Positions 34,261 through 45,433 are shown, numbered from the stretch's first letter. The stretch: 64,000 nucleotides of DNA from Hsuehochloa calcarea (GCA_036346395.1 CM070604.1:45163662-45227661); one strand, 5' to 3'. The notes: generated by a model not told the origin, from the letters alone. Made by a program: numbers and translations.

Positions 34261-35790
34261 TTTCATTGGCTACCTGAAAAGTCAAAAGGTTTTCGTTTCT
34301 CTTGTCGAGACATGATATACAAAGTTTGTAGAAGCGAGACACGCTGTCTTCTTAGAAGAAGAAATGGTGAGGGGAGCATGGTAGCTCGAGATTGATCTTG
34401 AAGAGAAGCGGGTATATGTGCCCACTCCGATGATTCAAGAGCCACTCTTCCCACTACGATGTCATTTGCACCGACGGTACAAGATCTTGTGGTGCCAAGA
34501 CTGTTATTGTTTCTCTGTGGCAACAATGAATGAAAATGAGGAACTGTTCTTGAGGATCATATAGAACCCATTGCCACAAATGAGGGGAGCAACAAAGACC
34601 TCAAGCAGAAGATGTACCAAATGTGGAGGCCCAGGAGGTCTCAAAGAGTAAGAAGATCGGCTATTTCGATGATTATCAGTTTATCATCTGAGAGGAATTT
34701 CAAATGGAGGATGACCCCACCTCATTTGAAGAAGCCATGAAAGCGAAAATTCCTCAAAATGGCTTGAAGCCATGGAAGAGGAAATGAGGTCCATGAAAAC
34801 TAATAAAGTCCAGGACTTGGAAATATTTCTAAAGGAGCCAAAACAGTGAGGGTCAGAAATGGGTCTACAAGACAAAGCTTGACTCCCAAGGGAATGTAGA
34901 AAGATACAAAGCGCGACTTGTGGCAAAAGGCTTTACATAAAGAGAAGGAATTGATTACAATGAGACCTTTTCTCCAGTCTCTGTAAAGATTCTTCGTAAT
35001 CATAATGGCATTAGTAGCACATTATGATTTAGAGTTACATCGATGGATGTAAAGACGGCATTTCTTAATGGGGATTTGGAGGAAAATGTTTACATGGCAC
35101 AACCGAAAGGTTTTGTCATGGAAGGAAATGAAAGAATGGGATGCCACCTAAAGAAATCGATTTATGGGTTAAAGCAAGCTTCAAGGCAGTGGTACTTGAA
35201 GTTTGACATCTAATAAGAAAATTTGGGTTTAAAGAGAATGTAGAGGACAAGCGTGTCTATACAAAGTTTAAAGATGGGAAGTTTATTTTCCTAATCTCAG
35301 TATGTGGATGATATCCTCTTGGCTAGTAGTGATGTTAGTCTCTCTTCGGAGACAAAGAAGTTTTGTCCTCAAACTTTGATATGAAAGATCTTGGTGAAGC
35401 TTCGTTCGTTTTAGGGATCGAAATTCAGGGATAGAAACAAAGGGATATTGGGACTATCACAAAAGACATACATAGAAAGTCTTAAAGAAATTTGGGATGC
35501 ATAAATGTAGTCCTTCACCGCACCTATAGTCAAGGGCGGCGGATATGGGGATTTTCAATGCCCGGAACCAAGATGAGATCGATCAAATGAAAGCGGTTCC
35601 ATATGCTTGGTTGTCGGAAGCTTACAAGATGCTCAAGTGTGCACACATACGACTTAGCTTTTGTTACTGGGTTACTTGGCGATTCGAGCAATCTCGAATA
35701 GAACATTGAAATTGATAAAGAAAGTCTTGCGTTATTTGCAAGGAACAAAAGGCCTCATGATGACATACGAAGATCGATTTACTCCATATA
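34261..35790 (+). pseudogene. Element G reverse transcriptase remnant
   Basis: The linker (34260-34690) and RT blocks are spread over all three frames. They include [13 protein letters not shown] near 34910, VKTAFLNGDLEENVYMAQP near 35050, YGLKQASRQWYLKF near 35165 and the active site YVDDILLAS near 35299. The active site is intact, but at least eight frame changes separate the blocks. Confidence 0.85.
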
Positions 35791-36280
35791 GTGGGGTATC
35801 TGATTCGATTTTATGGAGATGATAGAAAGTCGACATCCGGATATGTCTTCACTCGTAGGAGGAGCTATATCGTGGAAAAGCTCAAAGCAAACCGTCACTA
35901 CATCGTCCACAATGTATGCCGAGTTTGTAGCATGTTATGAGGCTACAGGCGGTGAATCGGCTAAAGAAGTTCATACCGGTTTAAAAGTGGTTGACGACAT
36001 CACTAGACCACTTAAGTTGTACTGCGATAATGAACCCATGATAATGTATGCCCACAACAATAAGTCAAGTGGTCTTGCCAAACACATTGACATAAAGTAC
36101 TATGTTGTGAAAGATAAAGTTCGGGATCAAATTATAAGTCTTGAGCATATAAGTACAGCAAAGATGTTAGCGGATCCGCTTACTAAAGGCTTACCACCCA
36201 ACGTGTTCAGAGAACATATAGCCGACATGGGTTTAAGGAAAGCCTATGAATCTGGACTAAAAGATGGCCCAAAAGATTAA
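35791..36280 (+). pseudogene. Element G RNase H remnant
   Basis: A 155-codon frame (35813-36280) contains GGAISWKSSKQTVTTSSTMY, the YCDNEPMI block and LADPLTKGLPPNVF, all characteristic of copia RNase H, and ends in a stop. The start of the domain (RKSTSGYVFT) is shifted out of frame. Confidence 0.9.
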
Positions 36281-36424
36281 AGTAACTATTTCAGAACAAT
36301 GAGGTGTATTGTAGCTGTTGAATCTATCGGCAATTGACCGTGACGATGAGACATGTTCTATGCACTAATCTGTGATGGAATGAGTAAAGTCAAAAGCAAT
36401 TAAAGATAAAGTATAGAGTGAGAT

Positions 36425-36436
36425 CAAGGGGGAGAA
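36425..36436 (+). other. Polypurine tract of element G
   Basis: CAAGGGGGAGAA lies immediately before the 3' LTR. Confidence 0.95.
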
Positions 36437-37136
36437 TGTTAGAATGATCTCGGGGCATTTGGCCCAACGGCCAAATGCCCACCCCTCCGATCGCGCCCTG
36501 ATCGGGGGCGCCCAGCCCAAGATGGCTGGTGGGCCCCTGTCGCCAGCGCTATAAAGAGAGGTGGGGGCCGGGGTGGCACGCATCACGAAGTTGACCGCGC
36601 CGCCGCCACAAACCCTAACCCACAAAACCCTAATCCGATCCTAAGGGGGCGCTGAAGCGACGGGACTGTCCACCGCCGCCTCCACCGACGCGATCGACTA
36701 CCGCCGGCCTCGCCTCCGCTCGGGACACGCCACCGCCGTCGACCCTCGGACCTCTCCACCGACCATCGCTCTCAAGGACGATCCGCGATGGCTAACCCTA
36801 CCTCATCTACGCACGACGGTAATCCCTCTCTCTCTCGGTCACTCTCGGACCCCACAAAACCCTAATCCGATCCTAAGGGGGCGCTGAAGCGACGGGACTG
36901 TCCACCGCCGCCTCCACCGACGCGATCGACTACCGCCGGCCTCGCCTCCGCTCGGGACACGCCACCGCCGTCGACCCTCGGACCTCTCCACCGACCATCG
37001 CTCTCAAGGACGATCCGCGATGGCTAACCCTACCTCATCTACGCACGACGGTAATCCCTCTCTCTCTCGGTCACTCTCGGACCCGATCCAAAACCAACAT
37101 CAACAGATCCAAAGAGCAAAAGCAAAGATGCTAACA
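36437..37136 (+). repeat. 3' LTR of element G (700 bp, with internal duplication)
   Basis: It is identical to the 5' LTR except for two substitutions and an extra 232 bp. Bases 36619-36850 are repeated at 36851-37082, joined through a CCC microhomology. Both copies carry the 3'-LTR version of the two variable sites. Confidence 0.97.
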
Positions 37137-37141
37137 CAAAG
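37137..37141 (+). repeat. Target site duplication of element G, right
   Basis: CAAAG is identical to 30502-30506. Confidence 0.95.
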
Positions 37142-37529
37142 AACTATGGTGTAAGTGCACTAACTTCTTTTCGTTGTGAATTTGTTCTTCAATTTCCGTT
37201 TGTTGGGTATCAATTGGGTGGTATGATGTGCAGATTTATGCGGCTGCAAGTTTTACTTCTGAGACGACGATTACAAGCAATACCTTGTGGGTCACGGTTG
37301 CTGGTGATGCACGAGGACAATATCGAGGACTACTTGAACGAGGATGAGGACGCAGACGCAGATGCAGATGCAGATGCAGATGCAGATACAGATGGTGGTA
37401 ATTATGGTAGAGATTGCACGTGCGCAGTTGAAGGAGCAATGCTGTTTTTGAGATTAAGGATGAGTCAAGCAGAGTTTATAAAGTTGGTTGCGTTTTGCTT
37501 TGCCCTGTTCTTTGCATTACTCGTAGGCA
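37142..37529 (+). other. Unassigned flank with GCAGAT hexanucleotide array
   Basis: A (GCAGAT/C)n run of about seven units lies at 37352-37392 and, within a 107-codon open frame, would encode an Asp-Ala repeat. An acceptor-like GATGTGCAG sits at about 37233. I do not recognise the protein. It may be a host exon remnant or chance. Confidence 0.4.
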
Positions 37530-38083
37530 TAGGGTGAAAATGGATTGAAAACGGATCAAATACGAATCGAATAGTAGTAAAATTATATTCGTAGTCGTAT
37601 TTTTTAAAACGAATATAAATTCGAGTATATTTGAATACGAATACGGATCAAATGTCATAACAAATACAAATTTGAAACGAATATGTACTCAAGTTAGGTG
37701 GATCCGATATTGTAATAACTTATGTAATGTGAAGATATCAGTGACACTTTATTGTTGTATAATCACACTTAATCATTCTAATATATTTATTTCACCTAAA
37801 AGAACATGAATTCACATTGAATCTAAAAAACTTGTCCAACTAATTAGGTATACTACAATAAGATATTTATATTGCTTCATCGAATCCGAATCCGAATAAT
37901 TTGGATAAAATACCAATTTGGAAAATTCCATACCATATTTATATCCATATTTTTTTTGTGCAAATTCGAATACGAATAGGAGAGAAATTGTTAAACGAAT
38001 AGGAAAATCTATACTGTATTCGTATCCTATCGAATACAGTAGTTGAATAATACGGATAACTTGTATCTGTTTTTTCTTCCCTA
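37530..38083. mobile_element. Ac/Ds-like hAT non-autonomous element (554 bp)
   Basis: The left end TAGGGTGAAAATGG and the right end CTTCCCTA (reverse complement TAGGGAAGAAAA) match the TAGGGATGAAAA-type termini of Ac/Ds hAT elements. The interior is rich in ATTCGAATACG-type words. The flanking 8-mers CGTAGGCA and CTTATTCA agree at five of eight positions, as expected for a decayed 8-bp target duplication. There is no transposase frame. Confidence 0.65.
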
Positions 38084-38451
38084 CTTATTCATGCTTGTTG
38101 TGCTGGTGGCCAAGTCGAAGGACCTGATGCATATGTGAATGCTTGGTTTTCTTTGTGCTAGTAGTTCAAACTTTCAGTATTTTGTAAGTGACGGTTCGTA
38201 GTTCAGTGTTTTGTAAGTATGTTGCAGCTACTCTTAATGTATGAACTGTGTTTTTTTGTGAACGAATGCATGTCAATCTATGAGCTATCAGTGCCCATGT
38301 TGCAGCTACGCGCGTAAATACATGAATGCTTTCTGGTATGCTCAGTCCTTTATCTCACTCGTCCATTCCAACACAGAAACAGGAGATGTCCACAAATAAA
38401 GCATGTTCATTGATGATTCCATGCCCACATAGACGATTAAAAGTTCCAAGT
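38084..38451. other. Unassigned intergenic DNA
   Basis: No gene or clear repeat is visible. A short duplication of AGTATTTTGTAAGT / AGTGTTTTGTAAGT lies near 38178-38218. Confidence 0.4.
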
Positions 38452-39900
38452 TGCAAGACCCGGATTTACGTTCAGATCCTCTATGTATACCGAGCTAGTA
38501 TCGTGATCGGTAGAATAGTACAATATCGACGAATATCACATTCGTATATGTGTTTAAGTAAAAGAGTATTTAATATTACATATAAGTTTTAGGGCAAGTT
38601 ATTACATAATAGGTCGATAGGCCGACGAGTCCAAAAAAGTAAACAATATAAATAAACCAAAATAGGTCACCATGATCTTTCACAGGCAATCGACTGGGGT
38701 TACGACCTAGTTATCGCTGTCATCTTCATTTCCAAAGCCGGACACATCGAAGTATCCATACACCGTGTCTTCAGTCCCGTAGTCTGAAACCACATATTTG
38801 GCCAACAATGAGTACAAAAGTACTAAGCAAGTCCTCACACCAAATGCAAATATATAGATGCTTAGCTTGTCAAAGGATGAGTCTTATGGTTATTTTAGCA
38901 CAAAATATGTTTTGCTCATATACTATATTATTTTCCAAACTTATGACCTAGCTATTTCAACTTAAAACCAAGATATCGTTGGTATAATCAAGTTTTATCA
39001 TAAAGCAAGGTTCCATCCACCTATTATTAATCATGAGGTTCCATCCACCTCTCTCTAGATATAAGGTTCCATCTTACTCTAATCATGAGGTTCCATCCAC
39101 CTCTCTCTAGATATAATGTTTCATCCATCTTACTCTAGACATACTACAACCATCTTTATGTTAATAATTTCACATCCCATATTTTTAATAAAACTAACCA
39201 AGTGTGGCTTTATTTACTATGCCCATAACCGGGGACACGATTATTCGAATATATTAGGGTGAATTCCTTATATGCCACCGAAAGTGACGATGATTAAAAT
39301 CTCTATGTATTACTTTAATACATAATTAAAAAATCATATGTCTTCGTGGTCTAACCCCTAAGCTAACAACCTATGTAGTCCTAAGAATCGCCACCTAAGG
39401 CTAACGACCTCTGTGGTCGTAAGAGTCGTAATCCCAAAGACTAACGGCCTCTGTAGTTGTAAGGATTCCAGAGGTTACTTATAAATACCCTGGTTGGAAT
39501 CGGTCCTATACCTAGTCCCCGACCAGATGACTGCTCGTACAAGCGATGAACTGGCATATGGATTTTGCTCTAAGCATATTTCTTACAATGTGATGAATGG
39601 AGTGCATGTCATATTGGCTCCATACCACACGACATTTCATGGTTTTAAGATGCTAGCAACAAACTACTGTGTGGTTTAGCATCTCACAGACATCAACCGT
39701 TGAACGGTTGATACTTAATCAACCATTGCCTCGCTCTGACCAGTCGCGACACTTTCAACAGACACCTCTTTCTGGGATTAACTGCCGCCACTTCATCAAC
39801 TACTCAAGGAAGAACGCGACTCAAACTAACCCTTAAGGGTATTCAGATACAAGCCTTATAGGCTAAGGAAAGGTGACACATCACCAAGTAGAGGGCGGCC
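38452..39900 (-). repeat. Minus-strand gypsy LTR remnant (H)
   Basis: The left terminus TGCAAGACCCGG followed by GATCCTCTATGTATA matches, in inverse orientation, the end of LTR A. The conserved hairpin (TGAGTACAAAAGTACT, 38809-38824) and a decayed palindrome block (TTATTCGAATAT, 39241-39252) follow in the expected order. A short repeat, GGTTCCATCCACCTCTCTC, recurs at 39000-39120. The right boundary is unclear. Confidence 0.65.
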
Positions 39901-39931
39901 GAAACTCTTTGAGTTGGGGGCCACAAATTCT

Positions 39932-40207
39932 TCATCTCCTTTGGGGCGGCTTTAAAGTCCTGAAGTCCTCGATGGAATTGTGGTCATTGTTATTGCCTTC
40001 TCCTTCCTTGATGCACATCAACTCCTTGCTGTCCATATCTAGATTCCTAAGCACAAGCAAATCATCTCCATTAGGCAGTATCATAGAGTTCTTAAATAAT
40101 ACACTCAGCCCTAGAAACGAATTTACCTGATAATTGAATTGACGAGCATATGCCCGAATAATTGGATCTTGCACATCATTCATGTCAGCAACAATAGGAG
40201 TGTTCAT
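39932..40207 (-). pseudogene. Gypsy gag/pol segment remnant (ARQFNYQV type)
   Basis: The 91-codon minus-strand frame contains IIRAYARQFNYQVNSFLG, then NSMILPNGDDLLVLRN. This phrase is common in grass Ty3/gypsy polyproteins, although I cannot assign it to a named domain. Its position to the right of LTR H is as expected for the internal end of a minus-strand element. Confidence 0.6.
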
Positions 40208-42140
40208 ATCAATAGAAGTGATGTCCTCACCACTTCTTCCCCCTCTCCCCCTCTAGCACCGCCACCGCTTCTTCCTCACCCCGCTTCGGCCGCCGCACAC
40301 TGCCACTGTCCACCTCCCGACTGCGACACAACCTCTAATGGGGCCGTCTCCCCCTAGACATTCAATTTTCGCCCTCACCTCCACCGCCGGCACCTTCGTC
40401 ACCGACGTCGAGTCCGCCATGCGCCTCGCTTGCCCTCCCCTGTTCTCCTCTGTTATGTGCTCTCTCTCTCTGTGTGTGTGTGTGTTAGATGTGAGGGACT
40501 AACCATGGGTCCACAATCCAGTGCACGCTGTAATGTTTGATTAGGAGGACTGCTAGTATGCAATTGACAGGGCCCTCCTCGAAATTATAGAAATGGGATT
40601 ATTAGTGTTTAGATAATAGTATAAAGTGATAATTAATTAATGAATTCCTTATCAAATTGAAGCCTTATGCCAATTAGTAATTAATTGAAATACATCATTT
40701 GAATCAAGTTAGTCAGCTCGATAATTAGTTAAATGAGTATTCTAACGAGAGGTATTCTCACCACTAAAAGATGTGACCACACTCTGCCACATACAGACAA
40801 CCAAACAACCCAACATTGCATGCAAACATACATCCACTCTCCTGAAGCAGCCAACCAAATAACATCCCAGCATAGTTTGAACCAACAGAAACAGGCAACC
40901 AAACAATTAACCGTTGCATCCACTCAGTCTGGTTAGATTCATCCTGACTGACCGTACGGGCCAGACTAGAGGCACAGAGACAACCAAACACACCTATATG
41001 GTTGCAAGCCCACTGGTAATGCTCCTTAATATCACTAGCCAGCGCAAATGTTCCCCGATGAGCTGTGGTCGCCCATGCTCCTTAATCTCACTAACCAGCG
41101 CAAATGTTCCTCGATGAGCTGTGGTCGCCCATCGTTTCCCTTTTCAGTACGCCCTCGATCTATCCTTGCGAATATAGGATTGAATTTGAATGTAAGACGT
41201 GATATGCTGTATCAGGATCAAACTTGTAACAACAATATTGATGTCTACAGTTAGCACAAGCGCCCTATGTCAAATGCTAGTTGGCTCGCGATTAGAGTAC
41301 TACGTCAACTTCAACTCGAAATCGAAATTGGGCAACTTACCCACTGGGCTCTTCACTTTGAACCGTCATCCTGCGCCTCCTGATGTCTGCCTCCCAATCT
41401 TACATTGCCCTACCGCCAAAGCAAATTTAGGGTTTAGAACAACTCAACATGCAGTGCAAATCTAGGGCAAAACGGCACCAACATGATGCAATCCTAATCT
41501 AGATCTACATATTGGGTCCACTTAGCTCGCGAGTTTGTAGCCTCCGTCAAGCTTCTGCGCCGCCCGTCGTCGCAACAGCAGGAGCACGAGAGAGGAGAGA
41601 GAGAAGAGAGAAGAGAGGAGAGAGTGAGAGTGGAAGAGGAATTTTTTTTAAATCATATTAATTTAAAAGATAATTAGAAAAAAATATACGTTTGAAACGA
41701 TAGGCTTCCGTCGCCAATTTAAAAAGTTTATTTGTAATTATTTTTAAAATTAATATTATATTTTACAAAAATTCAACAGAAGAAGACGAACTCTGGCATG
41801 GTTGGGTCCAACGGAGGGTATTTCCGTCAACTCGCATGTTCAACGTTCGAATAAATAAATTGAGGCCAAAATAGGATACTACAGTTCACAAAAGTGGTAT
41901 AGATGGGAGATTAGAGCAACCTCTGGTATTGGATGGAGCCGTGTGCATCGTCTGTGATATTATTTAGTATCGGATCAAAACTTGTGCTTTAGATGAAATT
42001 TTCTTCTTGTTTAAACCACCCACAACACTTCTCGAGTTCAGAAAGAAATGTAGAAGGTGGCAAAACTTTTTGAAGTTTCCAATATATCTACGACTTATGA
42101 TTAAAGGTGGCATCAAATGCAAGTATGCATAATTCAGTTT
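40208..42140. other. Unassigned intergenic DNA with small repeats
   Basis: It contains a CT/GT microsatellite (40459-40486), a Pro/Ser-coding GC-rich patch (40210-40440), a 56-bp tandem duplication (41021-41132) and a GA-rich tract (41585-41640). No convincing gene was found. Confidence 0.45.
41021..41132 (+). repeat. 56-bp tandem duplication
   Basis: Two adjacent copies (41021-41076, 41077-41132) contain CGATGAGCTGTGGTCGCCCA and differ at three positions. Confidence 0.9.
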
Positions 42141-42149
42141 TTTCTTTGG

Positions 42150-42250
42150 CTTATAAGCAAAAAAACCTAAGCCTAAACAAATGAGTGGTTTTTTCCTTCA
42201 GCTTATAAAAAGCTTAAGCCTATTTAAGCCTAAAAGCTATAAGCCGTCGG
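42150..42250. repeat. MITE-like fragment, left
   Basis: It contains CTTATAAGC and CCTAAGCCTAAACAAA words plus AAGCTTAAGCC inverted repeats. The 31-bp word at 42151-42181 recurs in the same orientation at 45003-45033. Confidence 0.5.
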
Positions 42251-42273
42251 AGAGGTGCTTTTTTTGGCTTTTG

Positions 42274-42576
42274 CGGAATGGAATAACAGTCTGCCACTGA
42301 AGTTCATTGAAATTGCCCACGAAATGCCACTGTATATAAATCACAATCCTTTCGTTTTTTCTTCCCTTCGGCTCCCCCTCCCCCAACCCGACGCTGCAGC
42401 CTCCCTCCTCCCATCCCCCGACGCCTCCGCTCCCACCCGACGCCTCACTCTCGTCCCCTCCCGCCGCCTTCCACCCGCCGCCGGAATGGAATAACAGTCT
42501 GCCACTGAAGTTCGTTGAAATTACCCACGAAATGCCATTATATATAAATCACAATCCTTTCGTTTTTTCTTCCCTT
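42274..42576 (+). promoter_or_regulatory. Duplicated promoter-like block with two TATA boxes
   Basis: A block of about 95 bp (42274-42368) is repeated 208 bp downstream (42482-42576) with few changes. Each copy contains TATATAAA (42333-42340 and 42541-42548) and is followed by a C-rich, Pro-coding stretch typical of a grass first exon or leader. It probably drove the gene whose remnant lies at 42943. Confidence 0.6.
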
Positions 42577-42942
42577 CTCTCCCCTCCCGACCCGGCGCCT
42601 GACCTCCCTCCTCCCATCCCCGACGCCTCGCTCCCACCCGCGCCTCCACTCCGTCCCTCCCCGCCTTCCACCCGCCGCCGCCTCTCCCCCCACGCCTCCC
42701 TCTCCTCTCCCAACCCCGACGCCTCACTCCCGTCCCCTCCCGCCTCCGCCTCTCCCTACCCGGTGCCTCCCCTCCCCATCCCCAACATCGGCGCCTCACC
42801 TCTCCTCCCCCAACCCCGACGCCTCACTCCGTCCTCTCCTGCGCCGCCTCCCCCCCCGCCGCCTCCTCCCCATCCCCAACACCGGCGCCTCCTCCCCCCA
42901 ACCCCGATACTAAGCCCGACCCGCCCGCCCGCCTGCAGGCAT

Positions 42943-43095
42943 AAGCCGGTCTTCACCACCGTCGACAAGCTGCTCCCCAAACCCGCGGCCACACCCTCAC
43001 CGCCCGCATCCCCCACCTCCGCCGCACCCGCGTCGCCGAGTGCCTTGTCGGCGACCACACCGGCACCATCCTCTTCACCACGCGCAATGAACAGA
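42943..43095 (+). pseudogene. OB-fold nucleic-acid-binding protein (At4g28440-like), exon 1 remnant
   Basis: The sequence encodes KPVFTTVDKLLPK and then, after losing one base near 42980, GHTLTARI and VAECLVGDHTGTILFTTRNE in the next frame. This is the start of the small plant OB-fold protein family represented by At4g28440 (predicted single-strand nucleic-acid binding). A GT splice donor follows at 43096. None of the later exons were found in the next 1 kb, and the one-base deletion breaks the frame, so I call it a fragment. The upstream 199-codon frame is Pro-rich low complexity. Confidence 0.7.
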
Positions 43096-44140
43096 GTACG
43101 CCCCCCCCTCTCCGCCTCTCGCCCTTGCTAGTCTCACATGTGCTGTGATCCCCATCCATCCGATCCATCTTACTGCATTGTTGTTTATCTACTTGTTGAT
43201 TCATTGATGATTGCAATTTCCATAGGTTTAATGATCATTCGATCCTTTACATTGATCATAGGTTCACGTGGTATTGTTACACTAATGTTGATAGGAGTTC
43301 ATAGGGTATTATATAAGGCTTGTCCGGATGGGGTTGATCTGCCCAATCCCGGTGGAAGATGGATTTGTCTGCTTTGAGGAAACATCTGTAAAATTGGGAC
43401 AAATTCACCTACATTACAAGTTAGAATGAGAAAATTGCCGTATATGCTTAAGGCTTCATCGAAGTGAAATTGTGGATGAGGAAGTGCATCTGTAATCTGC
43501 CACATGTGTCACTGCTAATGTTAGGAGACCCATAAGATTGATGAGTTAATATAGTTTTGTTTAGAAAGTGTTTTTCTTCTCCGTTTCTGTTTCAGAGATG
43601 AAATCTGAGTCGGCTTCATGCTGCTGAACTCGTTTCGTAGTTGGTTCTTACCATGCCTTCGTATTGTCTTTTATTCATGGTGTGGCTCTACTTTCATTTA
43701 GTTTTATCAATTGACTCCCTCTTCACAGTTTCACCCTAAACTATGAATGTAACTGAGTAAATCTCTATTGATATGTCCGGTTATATGACTTACAGATGGA
43801 TTTTATGCAGTTAGTTCTGTATGCATTTCATTGTACAATTATTAGCTTCACAATTTGATTGCTTATGAATACGAGTGAAACATGTCAATAAGAGGGAGTA
43901 ATGTGAGAAATTGCAAAATGAAGGGGTCAATGGTTTTAAATCACTAGGAAATCTCTTCACATGTATTTTCATGAAGATGATTAAGCTATTAGTATTATCT
44001 GTCTGTTTCAGATACTTGTTACTTTTTAAAAAATGCATGTCAAGGTGTTTATTATATTCTCCTTTTTATCCGTTGGATAGACATACCCTTTTGAATACAA
44101 ACTTTATATCAAGATCACTCATCTTGAATGACCTTCTCAG
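43096..44140 (+). other. Intron-like or spacer DNA between gene fragments
   Basis: No coding domain is recognised. It begins with a good donor (GTACGC) and ends with an acceptor (CCTTCTCAG at 44132-44140), so it could be a single intron joining two unrelated exon fragments. Confidence 0.4.
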
Positions 44141-44432
44141 GTATATCCAAAGGTTTGATCCAGGATTTGGATTTTATGGAGGCTCGTACACCATTCAACC
44201 TATGTATGCTCCTGCTGTTAACTACAACACTGAGTTCCCCCGGCTTGTGTCAGCACACAGATCTCCTGTTCCTGATGGCAGGCGAACGAAGATCACATGT
44301 GCTGTTTGCGGAGGGCATCTGGGTCATGTGTTCAAAGGGGAGGGGTTCAACACGCCTACTGATGAGCAACACTGCGTCAACAGTATCTCACTCAAGTTCA
44401 TTCCAGCCTCGGAAGAAGCAGCTAGCGGATGA
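44141..44432 (+). pseudogene. Chimeric exon ending in methionine sulfoxide reductase B C-terminus
   Basis: After an acceptor at 44140 the open frame reads about 43 residues of a Tyr/Pro-rich segment ([17 protein letters not shown]). From 44274 it becomes a clean MsrB C-terminus: DGRRTKITC, then [14 protein letters not shown], then [10 protein letters not shown], and a stop at 44432. The second zinc CxxC and the catalytic Cys region (HCVNS) are present. The N-terminal half of MsrB, with the first CxxC and the GWPAF motif, is absent and replaced by the unrelated segment. It is either a chimeric gene made by exon capture or a dead fragment. No frameshift is seen in this exon. Confidence 0.7.
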
Positions 44433-45433
44433 GGATCAAAATGGGACCTGAAAAATGAAACAGTTTGTGCAGTTCGCATAGTGACCAGTGAGGACCGGCA
44501 ATCGTTCAGATGATACTTCTTAGAAAGTTTTTGAACTTTGTAATTTTGAAAATAATGCAAAATCCTAAGTACTGATGATTGTTGATAACTTGTTGACTCA
44601 TTTCTGGTACAGATAATTGCCAATGGACTCATTTCTGGTAGTCTGGGGCAACACATGTAGCATAGAAGATACTTGTTGAGAGATTCAGTAGATGTGATTT
44701 GCTTGGTGACATCGGTGGTGTTAGAAGAGGAGACAAATAATTTGGTAAACACGAGCAAAATAATTTTTTGTTTCATATGTACACTTGCACGTATTGTCAT
44801 ATTTACAAATCTCATGCAAAAACAAGCTTAAATTCATTTTTAAAAACATCATTCAGACCCTCAAGGATAATTCATACTTTTTATCTTTCACACACAACTC
44901 AATAAGCCAACATCCTATAAAAAATCAGATTACCAAATATGAAACCTTGGCTTAAAAGCTGCGAGGATTATAAGCTGATTAAGCTAAAAAGTTAATTTTA
45001 AATTATAAACCAAAAAATCTAAGCCTAAACAAAGAGCACGATACTAGCACGCTAAGTTGCCAGCTTGTTATGTTAGCCGGCCAGCTAAACGTTGGATGAG
45101 GCTTTGGCTAGTTGGATGGCCATTTTAGCCCTAATTAGAACATGTGATTTACAGTCGGTATCTGCTAAACTAGTCGGTAATATACACGCTCACCTTGCGA
45201 CATCTTCACCGCAATCCCGTTTAGCTGGAGCATACTCGACGGCAAGCCTACAACTGCAGTTCGGATTTTTGTCCCTAGACCACCTTCCGATTGGGCTCTA
45301 CAGCAGCCTCCTCCCCTCGCCGCCGCTGCAGCCTCCCTCCTCGCCGTTGCCGTCGTATCATCCATCCTCGCAACCCTCGCCGCCGTCGCCCTCCGGCTCG
45401 ATTCGGTGCACAGAAGGTGCTTCCTGGACGGCG
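44433..45433. other. Spacer and MED6 upstream region
   Basis: It holds the tail of the MsrB fragment, MITE-like words, and a Ser/Pro-coding GC-rich leader from about 45290. The frame upstream of the MED6 ATG stays open back to 45092, so a longer N-terminus cannot be excluded. The family ends of MED6 argue for the ATG at 45434. Confidence 0.5.
45001..45035. repeat. MITE-like fragment, right
   Basis: ATCTAAGCCTAAACAAA and its left context repeat the word at 42151-42181 in direct orientation. TTAAGCTAAAAAG and TTATAAGCTG words lie just upstream (44950-45000). Confidence 0.5.

Larger units (their letters stand above)
30507..37136 (+). mobile_element. Element G: complete Ty1/copia retrotransposon
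   Basis: 5' LTR, PBS, gag, protease, integrase, RT, RNase H, polypurine tract and 3' LTR are all in copia order, flanked by a perfect 5-bp duplication. The two LTRs differ at only two positions (30733 A versus G, 30856 T versus C) apart from a 232-bp duplication in the 3' copy, which suggests a recent insertion. The coding region nevertheless contains many small frameshifts and stops, so the element is defective. Confidence 0.97.

Noticed and set aside
37352..37392. Asp-Ala repeat protein
   Set aside because: Translation of a hexanucleotide microsatellite; no support for an expressed exon.
42532..43131. A 199-codon Pro-rich protein
   Set aside because: The only recognisable residues (KPVFTTVDKLLPK) belong to the OB-fold exon. 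The rest is leader repeat, and the OB-fold frame shifts out of it.
43911..44140. N-terminal extension of the MsrB-like frame
   Set aside because: AT-rich with an acceptor at its end; more likely intron than coding.
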